Positions 4,642-10,291 of a DNA stretch of 10,291 bases are shown one piece after another. The stretch is from Deltaproteobacteria bacterium. GTDB taxonomy: Bacteria; Myxococcota_A; UBA9160; JAFDET01. The notes under the pieces were generated by a model. It was given only the letters and a program-made list of their open reading frames with translations. It did not search any database and had not been told where the DNA came from. The stretch lies in assembly GCA_019310195.1 (NCBI GenBank), contig JAFDET010000107.1:1-10291 (forward strand), given 5' to 3'. Within the stretch, counting starts at the first letter, position 1; each line of letters opens with the position of its first letter. Both the position numbers and the translations under genes were made by a program.

Positions 4642-5709
4642 GTGTCCAGTGAATCAGGACTCTCCCGGCGCCTCCGGTTCGCCTGGCAGGGGCGCATCTC
4701 GGGCTGCCAGCTCGGCAAGCCGGTCGAGCTGTTCATGCACCAGGGTCACGCCGCCATGCGTGAGTACCTGGAGGGCGCCGGCGCTCTTCCTCTGCGCGAC
4801 TACGTTCCGGCCATCGAGGGGACGCTGCCGAGCAAGCTCTTTCGCGGCTCGTGCAAGGGGCACATGGTGCGCAGCGAGCCCGACGACGACATCAACTACA
4901 CCGTGCTGGCACTCCAGCTCATGGAGGACCACGGCCTGAACCTGGATACGGCGAACGTGGCCCGGGCCTGGCTGCGTTGCCTGCCGGTGGCCTGGACGTT
5001 CACTGCCGAGCGGGCCGCCTTCAAGATCCTGCTCGCCAAGGCCAACGACTTCTTCGCCTTCGGCGCAGAGCCCGGCTTCGACCTGTCCGAGTGCTCCGAC
5101 AACGAGTGGAACGACTGGATCGGCGCCCAGATCCGAGCCGATCTCTACGGCTGGGTGTGTCCCGGCCGCCCCGCGCAGGCGGCCGATCTGGCCCGCCGCG
5201 ATGCCGCGCTCTCGCATCGCGAGGAGGGCGTCTACGGTGCGGCATTCGTGGCTGCGCTCGGGGCCGCGATTCCCGAGTCGGCTTCCCTTGAAGTCGCCGT
5301 CGAGACGGCGCTCGCCGAGATCCCGCTCGACTCCGATTGCGCCGAGGCGGTACGGCTGGGTCGCGAGCAGGCCGAGAGCGACAACGGCGACGCGACGATT
5401 CGCGAGCGCTACACCGGCCTGCCGCCCGTGCACACGATCAACAATCTGGCACTGGTCGTCTGGGCGCTGCTCGCTCACGCCGACGACTTCGGCGCTGCGA
5501 TCGGCGACGTCGTCGCCGCCGGTCTGGATACGGACTGCAACGGCGCCACGGTGGGCGGGCTCTGGGGGCTTCAGGGCAAGCCGATCCCAGAGGCGTGGAC
5601 TCTGCCGTGGCAGGGACGCATTGCGGTCACCCTGGCGGGTGTCGGGGAGCTCGATCTCGACGGTCTGGTGGAACGCACCGTGGCGGTGACGAGACGCATT
5701 GCCGCCTAG
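4642..5709 (+). CDS. ADP-ribosylglycohydrolase-family protein
   Basis: A 355-residue all-helical protein of the ADP-ribosylglycohydrolase family. Characterised members remove ADP-ribose from modified proteins, or open related N- or O-glycosidic bonds, using two magnesium ions. The N-terminal helix carries GRISGCQLGKPVE (18-30), in the position of the family's G-x-x-x-G-x-x-x-G. The first metal motif is SEPDDDINYTVLAL (78-91, Asp81-83) and the second is GLDTDCNGATVGG (294-306, Asp296 and Asp298). Both acidic clusters are intact, so the protein should be active. The length is typical of the longer bacterial group. It begins nine bases after site G and could be the last cassette gene or the first gene of the flanking chromosome; no attC-like site follows it. 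No toxin-like ADP-ribosyltransferase is seen nearby. Confidence 0.9.
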   Translation: MSSESGLSRRLRFAWQGRISGCQLGKPVELFMHQGHAAMREYLEGAGALPLRDYVPAIEGTLPSKLFRGSCKGHMVRSEPDDDINYTVLALQLMEDHGLNLDTANVARAWLRCLPVAWTFTAERAAFKILLAKANDFFAFGAEPGFDLSECSDNEWNDWIGAQIRADLYGWVCPGRPAQAADLARRDAALSHREEGVYGAAFVAALGAAIPESASLEVAVETALAEIPLDSDCAEAVRLGREQAESDNGDATIRERYTGLPPVHTINNLALVVWALLAHADDFGAAIGDVVAAGLDTDCNGATVGGLWGLQGKPIPEAWTLPWQGRIAVTLAGVGELDLDGLVERTVAVTRRIAA

Positions 5710-5741
5710 GCCCGGCCCGGGCTCCTCTGGGCCCTCCGGGC
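5710..5741 (+). terminator. Possible terminator hairpin after the ADP-ribosylglycohydrolase gene
   Basis: GCCCGG (5710-5715) and CCGGGC (5736-5741) form a stem directly after the stop codon, and GGGCCC within the loop can add pairs. The element is GC-rich and has no T-run. It falls at the change from the cassette-like region to the next transcription unit. Confidence 0.35.
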
Positions 5742-5811
5742 GCATGGTCTCCTTGCTGCGTCCCTCCCCGTGGTACCGTCGGGGACCGTAGCGGGAGGCC
5801 GGGAGCCCGTG

Positions 5812-6990
5812 GTGCAACAATCGACGTGGATGGACTGGGCGCGCGGTGCTCTGCGTGTCGGCGTGGCGCCGGTGGTGATGGGCGCCCGGCTCGCCTTCCA
5901 TGACACCGCGCTGGACGACCCGGAGGTGCCCGAGGTCCACGACGCCTGGAGCACCCGGGCGAAGATCCTGCTGGACGAGATCGCCTTTGCCACCGAGATC
6001 GCCTCTGCGCGCGTGCTCCCGGCTTCGCAGCTGGCGCGGGCCTCCGCCGAGCAGGACCAGGCGATCGCGTTCCTGGAAGAGGGCGGCTACTACGCCGACC
6101 CCGAGAGCTACCACCTCATCCCGAGCGCGCCCGAGCGGGTGGTGCTGGACCGCACGCGACACGCCGACATCTCGTATCGCCACCTCCGTTTCGAGAGCGG
6201 CTACGAGCCTCACGCCGGCGAGCCCGGGGCCGAGCGCTGGCAGGCCCAGGTGCCGAACCGCACGGCCCACGCCTGGCTGCTGCGCCACCGGGGCGAAGAG
6301 CGGCCGTGGGTGATGTGCGTTCCGGGCTACCGCATGGGCTCGCCGATCATGGACTTCGCCGCGTTCCGCGTGCGCTGGCTCTACCGCACCCTGGGCCTGA
6401 ACGTGGCCGTCCCCGTGCTTCCGCTGCACGGCCCGCGCTGCGAGGGGCGCCGCGGGGGCGACGGCTTCTTCACCGGCGACTTCCTCGACACGCTCCATGC
6501 CCAGGCCCAGGCCGTGTGGGACCTGCGCCGCCTGATCGCCTGGCTGCGAGAGCGCGGCGCGCCGGCCATCGGGATTCACGGCGTATCGCTGGGCGGCTAC
6601 ACCGCGGCGCTGCTCGCGTCCCTGGAGGAAGGCCTCGAGTACGTCGTTGCCGGCATCCCGGCCATCGACGTGGCCCGCCTGATGGGCGCCCACGTGCCGG
6701 GTCCGCTCCAGAAGTTCACCGAGGCGGCCGGCTTCAGCCTCGAGCGGATCGCGCGGGTCATGTGGCCGGTCTCGCCGCTGGCGCTCCAGCCCAAGGTTCC
6801 CCACGCCGGGCGCCACCTGTATGCGGGCCTGGTCGACCGCCTCACGCCGCCGGATCACGCCCGCGACCTCTGGGTCCACTGGGATCGCCCCAATGCCTGC
6901 TTCTACCAGGGGGGCCACGTCTCGTTCCTGTTCGATGCGGGCGTGAGGCAGCTGATGCTCGACGCGCTGCGCGGCGCCCGCTTCATCTGA
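5812..6990 (+). CDS. Alpha/beta hydrolase, ABHD18-like layout
   Basis: A large single-domain alpha/beta hydrolase of about 393 residues. The frame is open to GTG 5770, but GTG 5812 (or 5809) is preferred because GGGAGG (5793-5798) and GGGAG (5801-5805) precede it at workable spacing. Numbered from 5812, the nucleophile elbow is GVSLGGY with Ser259. Asp342 in AGLVDRLTPP and His369 in QGGHVSF complete the triad in the expected order. A roughly 150-residue N-terminal part with SALDDPEV-like and HDAWSTRAKILLDE segments precedes the hydrolase core, which begins around PWVMCVPGYRMG and LPLHGPRCEGRRGGDGF. This layout recalls the ABHD18 (DUF2048) family and relatives in actinobacteria and proteobacteria. 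The substrate is unknown. No signal peptide is obvious. Forty-three bases separate it from the next gene. Confidence 0.87.
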   Translation: MQQSTWMDWARGALRVGVAPVVMGARLAFHDTALDDPEVPEVHDAWSTRAKILLDEIAFATEIASARVLPASQLARASAEQDQAIAFLEEGGYYADPESYHLIPSAPERVVLDRTRHADISYRHLRFESGYEPHAGEPGAERWQAQVPNRTAHAWLLRHRGEERPWVMCVPGYRMGSPIMDFAAFRVRWLYRTLGLNVAVPVLPLHGPRCEGRRGGDGFFTGDFLDTLHAQAQAVWDLRRLIAWLRERGAPAIGIHGVSLGGYTAALLASLEEGLEYVVAGIPAIDVARLMGAHVPGPLQKFTEAAGFSLERIARVMWPVSPLALQPKVPHAGRHLYAGLVDRLTPPDHARDLWVHWDRPNACFYQGGHVSFLFDAGVRQLMLDALRGARFI

Positions 6991-7033
6991 TCCGGCTACA
7001 CTGCGGCTCCCGACCTCGAGGGAGAGATGTCCG

Positions 7034-8044
7034 GTGGGTGAGCGCCCTGTCGTAGTCCTGGCCATGGCTCCTGTGCTGACCGCGGGCATGATCGCGCCCG
7101 AGGATCTGGAGCGCCTGCGCGCGGTCTGCGAGGTGCCCGATCCCGAGCCCCTGGCGCGGCTCGACGACGCGCGCGCGGTCGACCTGCTGGGCCGCTGCAG
7201 CATCTTGCTGAGCGGCTGGGGCTGCCCTCTGCTGGACGAGGCCGTGCTGGAACGCGCGCCCGGGCTGCGCGCCGTGGTGCACGCCGCCGGCACCGTGAAG
7301 AACCTGGTGACCCCGGCCTGTTTCGAGCGCGGCGTGCGCGTCAGCTCCGCCGCGGCGGCCAACGCGCTGCCGGTGGCCGAGTACACCCTGGCCGCCATCC
7401 TGTTTGCGGGCAAGCGCGTCTTCAGCCTGCAGCGGCGCTACGCCCAGGTACGGAACTTCCGACTCTGGCCGGCCGAGTTTCCCGGGCTGGGCAACCTGGG
7501 CAAGGTGGTGGGCATCGTGGGCGCATCGAGGGTGGGGCGCCGGGTGATGGAGCTGCTGCGCCTCTTCGACTTCCAGGTTCTGCTCCACGACCCCACGCTG
7601 TCCGAGTCCGACGCACGCGCGCTCGGTGTGGAGTCCGTCGAGCTCGACGACCTGCTGCGCCGCTCGGACATCGTCAGCCTGCACGCCCCCTCCTTGCCCG
7701 AGACGCGTCACATGCTGGACGACCGGCGCCTGGCGCTGATGCGCGACGGCGCCGTGCTGATCAACGCCGCGCGCGGAGCGCTGGTGGACGGCGAGGCCCT
7801 GGAGCGCGAGCTCGTGTCCGGAAGGCTCGAGGCGGTGATCGACACCACCGAGCCCGAGTTGCTCGAGGAGGACTCGCCCCTCTACGAGCTTCCCAACGTC
7901 TTCCTCACGCCCCACGTGGCCGGCGCCATGGGTACGGAGACCCGGCGCATGGCCGACCTGGCCATCGGCGAGATCGAGCGCCTGGTGCGCGGCGAGCCCC
8001 TGGAGCACGAGATTCGAGCCCAGGACCTGGGACGCATCGCATGA
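7034..8044 (+). CDS. D-isomer-specific 2-hydroxyacid dehydrogenase
   Basis: Predicted NAD(P)-dependent dehydrogenase interconverting a 2-hydroxy acid and a 2-keto acid. It has 336 residues, normal for the family. The nucleotide-binding motif is GIVGASRVG (160-168), with Ser165 in place of the middle Gly of GxGxxG, and an acidic end to the next strand at Asp186 (LLHDP). The catalytic set is complete and ordered: Arg247 in INAARGAL, Glu273 in DTTEPE, and His294 in LTPHVAG. The N-terminal substrate domain includes HAAGTVKNLVTP (83-94) and AANALPVAEYTLA (108-120), typical of a branch I recall from sugar-utilisation clusters. GTG start with GGGAGAG about seven bases upstream. The TGA stop overlaps the next ATG by ATGA, so the two are translationally coupled. 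Confidence 0.93.
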   Translation: MGERPVVVLAMAPVLTAGMIAPEDLERLRAVCEVPDPEPLARLDDARAVDLLGRCSILLSGWGCPLLDEAVLERAPGLRAVVHAAGTVKNLVTPACFERGVRVSSAAAANALPVAEYTLAAILFAGKRVFSLQRRYAQVRNFRLWPAEFPGLGNLGKVVGIVGASRVGRRVMELLRLFDFQVLLHDPTLSESDARALGVESVELDDLLRRSDIVSLHAPSLPETRHMLDDRRLALMRDGAVLINAARGALVDGEALERELVSGRLEAVIDTTEPELLEEDSPLYELPNVFLTPHVAGAMGTETRRMADLAIGEIERLVRGEPLEHEIRAQDLGRIA

Positions 8045-8850
8045 CGCAGCTCGGGTTCTGCTCCATCTCGGCGCTGGATCGGCCCCTGGCCGACGCCGCG
8101 CGGGTGGCGGCCGATTGCGGGCTGGACGGTTTGGAGGTGACGGGCCGCGCGCCTCACCTGGAAGACGACACGCCCCTGGAAACCGTGCGCGACGCCGGGC
8201 GCGCGGTGCGCGATGCCGGCCTCGAGGTGCTGGCCTACGGCTCCTACCTGGGGCACGGGGACGCGCGCGACGAAGTGGCGGTGCAGCGCGAGGTGTTGCG
8301 GGCCGCGGCCCTGGGCGCGCCGCTGCTGCGGGTCTGGGCCGAGGTCGACCTGGAGGCGGCCGACCGGGGCTTCGCCGCGCAGGTGAAGCTGCTGCAAGCG
8401 ACCTGCGACGCCGCGCGCGACCACGGCATCGGCGTCGTCGTGGAGCGCCACGTGGGCTCCTTCGCCGACACGGCCGAGCGCATCGAGCGGCTCTTCGAGG
8501 CGGTGGCGCGGGACGAGCTGGCGCTGAACTACCAGGTCCTCGACTTCCTGCCGGCGGAGCGGGTGGCGGATCAGCCCGACGACGCGCGGCGCCTGGTTCC
8601 GCTGGCGCGCTACCTGCACCTCAAGAACTACCAGCCCAATCCGCAGGCCGGCGGACCGCTGGCCCCGGGCGGGTCGCTGGAGGGCGGCGTGCTCGACTAT
8701 CGGACGCTGCTGGGGGCGGTCTTCGAGGCGGGCTACGACGGACCCATGACCATCGAGTTCGTGTCCTGGGAGCCGCGGCCCCTCGAAGAAAAGCTGGCCG
8801 CCGACGTCGCCTACTTGCGAGCGCTGCTCTCGCAGCTGGGACGCGGGTGA
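8041..8850 (+). CDS. Sugar phosphate isomerase/epimerase-like TIM-barrel protein
   Basis: A 269-residue protein of the xylose-isomerase-like/AP-endonuclease-2 TIM-barrel superfamily, which includes sugar isomerases, epimerases, hydroxypyruvate isomerase and inosose dehydratase. The order of candidate metal ligands fits: Glu135 in VVVERH, Asp168 in NYQVLDF, His193 in LHLKNYQP and Glu239 in MTIEFVSWEP. The first barrel strand is LGFCSIS (4-10), with DGLEVTG (29-35) as the next. The exact reaction cannot be assigned. Its ATG overlaps the upstream stop by ATGA, and its own TGA overlaps the next gene's GTG. It therefore probably works in one pathway with the dehydrogenase and flavin oxidoreductase on either side. 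Confidence 0.88.
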   Translation: MTQLGFCSISALDRPLADAARVAADCGLDGLEVTGRAPHLEDDTPLETVRDAGRAVRDAGLEVLAYGSYLGHGDARDEVAVQREVLRAAALGAPLLRVWAEVDLEAADRGFAAQVKLLQATCDAARDHGIGVVVERHVGSFADTAERIERLFEAVARDELALNYQVLDFLPAERVADQPDDARRLVPLARYLHLKNYQPNPQAGGPLAPGGSLEGGVLDYRTLLGAVFEAGYDGPMTIEFVSWEPRPLEEKLAADVAYLRALLSQLGRG

Positions 8851-10271
8851 GCGCGCGCTTCCCGCGGGTCGCGTCGCTGAAGACGCCGGAGCGGCTGCGC
8901 GCGCGGCTGGCCGAGCTGGGTGCGCCGCTTCCCTGCGACGACGCAGTCCTGCCCGCGCCCGACTCGCCGCTGGCGCAGCCCCTGGACCTGGGCCACGGCG
9001 TGCGCGTTCCCAACCGCTTCGTCGTGCAGCCCATGGAGGGCTGGGACGGCACGCGCGAGGGCCAGCCCACGGAGCTGACGGAGCGGCGCTGGCGTCGCTT
9101 CGGGGCCGGCGGCGCCGGCTGGGTCTGGGGCGGCGAGGCCGTGGCGGTGCGTCCCGATGGGCGCGCCAATCCCAACCAGCTTCTGATCGACGAGCGCACC
9201 GCGCCCGCCCTGGGTCGCCTGCGCCGGGCGTTGCTCGACGCCGCGCAGGAGGCGGGTGGGCCGGAGCCGCTGGTGGGGTTGCAGCTCACCCACAGCGGGC
9301 GCTGGGCCATGCCCGAGCCGGGCCGGCGCCGGCCGCGCATCGCCTTCCGGCACCCGATCCTGGACGCGCGGGTGGGCGCCGACGACGCGTCGCTGCTGGG
9401 CGACCCGGAGCTCCCCGGCCTGGTGGAGGCGTTTGCGCGCGCGGCGCGCCTGGCCGAAGCCGAGGGCTTCGCGTTCGTAGACGTGAAGCACTGCCACGGC
9501 TACCTGCTGCACGAGTTCCTGGCGGCGCGCGCGCGGGACGGCGGCTACGGCGGCGTGTCGCTGCACGCGCGCACGCGCCTGCTGCGCGAGCTGCTGGAGG
9601 CCGTTCGCAAAGCGGCCCCCGGCCTGCGGCTGGGCGTGCGCCTCTCGGTCTTCGACGATGTGCCGCGGACGGCGCAAGGAGAGCCGGAGGGCCATGCGAC
9701 CCCGTACACGCACGCCTTCGGCGCCGATCCCGAAGAGCCGGCGCGCATGGCGTTGGAGGAGCCCATCGCCCTGGTGCGCGAGCTGCTGGAGGCCGGCGTG
9801 GGCTGGATCAACGTCACCGCGTCGAGCCCCTACTACGCGCCGCACCTGCAGCGTCCCGCCGCCTTCCCGCCCTCCGACGGCTACCCCCCGCCGGAGGATC
9901 CGCTGCTCGGCGTGGCGCGCCTGCTCGGCGCCGCGCGCGACCTCAAGGCGGCGGTGCCCGAGGCGGTGATCGTGTCGTCGGGCTGGAGCTACCTCCAGGA
10001 CTTCCTGCCCCACGTGGCGCAAGCCTGTCTACGCGAGGGCTGGTTCGACGCGGTGGGCTACGGACGCATGGTCCTCTCCTATCCGCAGCTTCCCGCCGAC
10101 GTGCTGGCGGGCCGCCCGCTCGAGCGCGGTCTGATCTGCCGCACCTTCAGCGACTGCACCACGGCGCCGCGCAACGGCATCGTTTCCGGCTGCTTTCCCC
10201 TGGATCCGTTCTACCGCGAGCGCCCGGACCGGGCGCAAGTCGAGGCGGCCAAGCGCAAGGGGTCGGCATGA
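8847..10271 (+). CDS. Old Yellow Enzyme-family NADH:flavin oxidoreductase
   Basis: An FMN-dependent TIM-barrel oxidoreductase of the OYE family (NADH:flavin oxidoreductase/NADH oxidase domain), 474 residues from GTG 8847. The same frame is open far upstream, but only as a shadow of the preceding gene; the GTGA overlap makes 8847 the likely start. Visible signatures are NRFVVQPMEGWDG (56-68), QLTHSGR (146-152), the active-site segment KHCHGYLLHEFLA (214-226, with His215 and His217), GVRLS (263-267), SSGWSY (377-382) and GYGRMVLSYP (404-413), the last being the phosphate-binding end. It is about 80-100 residues longer than classical OYEs, partly because of an N-terminal extension and a C-terminal tail with FSDCTTAPRNG and SGCFPLDPFY (C437, C449). 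Known members reduce activated C=C bonds. Its TGA overlaps the next ATG. Confidence 0.92.
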   Translation: MSARFPRVASLKTPERLRARLAELGAPLPCDDAVLPAPDSPLAQPLDLGHGVRVPNRFVVQPMEGWDGTREGQPTELTERRWRRFGAGGAGWVWGGEAVAVRPDGRANPNQLLIDERTAPALGRLRRALLDAAQEAGGPEPLVGLQLTHSGRWAMPEPGRRRPRIAFRHPILDARVGADDASLLGDPELPGLVEAFARAARLAEAEGFAFVDVKHCHGYLLHEFLAARARDGGYGGVSLHARTRLLRELLEAVRKAAPGLRLGVRLSVFDDVPRTAQGEPEGHATPYTHAFGADPEEPARMALEEPIALVRELLEAGVGWINVTASSPYYAPHLQRPAAFPPSDGYPPPEDPLLGVARLLGAARDLKAAVPEAVIVSSGWSYLQDFLPHVAQACLREGWFDAVGYGRMVLSYPQLPADVLAGRPLERGLICRTFSDCTTAPRNGIVSGCFPLDPFYRERPDRAQVEAAKRKGSA

Positions 10272-10291
10272 GCCAGGCCGAGCGCGATCTC
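10268..10291 (+). CDS. Start of a further operon gene (partial)
   Basis: ATG at 10268 overlaps the TGA of the oxidoreductase gene as ATGA and opens MSQAERDL before the window ends. Eight residues are too few to name a family. The overlap copies the arrangement of the upstream genes, which is the main support. Confidence 0.6.

Noticed and set aside
6997..7002. TACACT as a -10 promoter box for the 7034 operon
   Set aside because: The hexamer is plausible, but no -35-like sequence lies 16-18 bases upstream, so it cannot be told from chance.
4654..7413. Very long minus-strand open frame (over 900 codons)
   Set aside because: It spans antisense to three well-supported genes and the gaps between them, and its translation is biased in composition and motif-free.
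8115..8846. Upstream extension of the flavin oxidoreductase frame
   Set aside because: It is an out-of-frame reading of the TIM-barrel gene, rich in Arg/Ala/Gly. The family-like sequence starts after the GTGA overlap at 8847.
1..10291. CRISPR array, tRNA, rRNA or insertion sequence
   Set aside because: I saw no regularly spaced identical repeats, no tRNA-like cloverleaf with conserved loops, and no transposase or terminal repeat pair.

Overview
The window is high-GC bacterial DNA. Every gene I can support is on the + strand. GTG starts and tightly packed, overlapping genes are common. The protein set and base composition would suit a myxobacterial or other deltaproteobacterial-type soil or marine bacterium, but no rRNA or marker gene is present, so this is only a guess.

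Left part (about 1-4640): a run of small, mostly single-gene units. In order they are the tail of an unknown protein, a GNAT acetyltransferase, a 93-residue unknown protein, an antibiotic-biosynthesis-monooxygenase (ABM) domain protein, a GFA/CENP-V zinc-fold protein, the 3' remnant of a glyoxalase/VOC gene, a lipoprotein alpha/beta hydrolase, an APH-fold phosphotransferase and a SnoaL-like protein. The non-coding stretches between several of these carry related sequences. At one end is a CCGCCYRAC-type box followed by GGCGCTGC. At the other is TGAGCGYCC, three or four variable bases, then CCGTYRG. At 125-264 the two ends form a long imperfect inverted repeat closed by GCCTGAC and GTTGGGC, which is the layout of an integron attC recombination site. 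Similar but degenerate versions lie downstream of other genes in the same orientation. I read 1-4640 as an old, partly decayed integron gene-cassette array without a visible integrase (a CALIN-like region). This is the main finding. It rests on sequence layout only.

Middle part (4642-6990): an ADP-ribosylglycohydrolase-family gene, whose ribosome binding site lies inside the last attC-like end, then a possible terminator hairpin, then a large alpha/beta hydrolase with an ABHD18-like layout.

Right part (7034-10291): a tightly coupled operon with GC-rich third positions. A D-2-hydroxyacid dehydrogenase overlaps a sugar-phosphate-isomerase-like TIM barrel by ATGA. That overlaps an Old Yellow Enzyme-family flavin oxidoreductase by GTGA, which overlaps a further gene by ATGA just before the window ends. 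Stop-start overlaps at all three junctions point to one co-translated metabolic module, probably acting on a sugar-derived or hydroxy/keto-acid substrate. The substrate cannot be read from the sequence.
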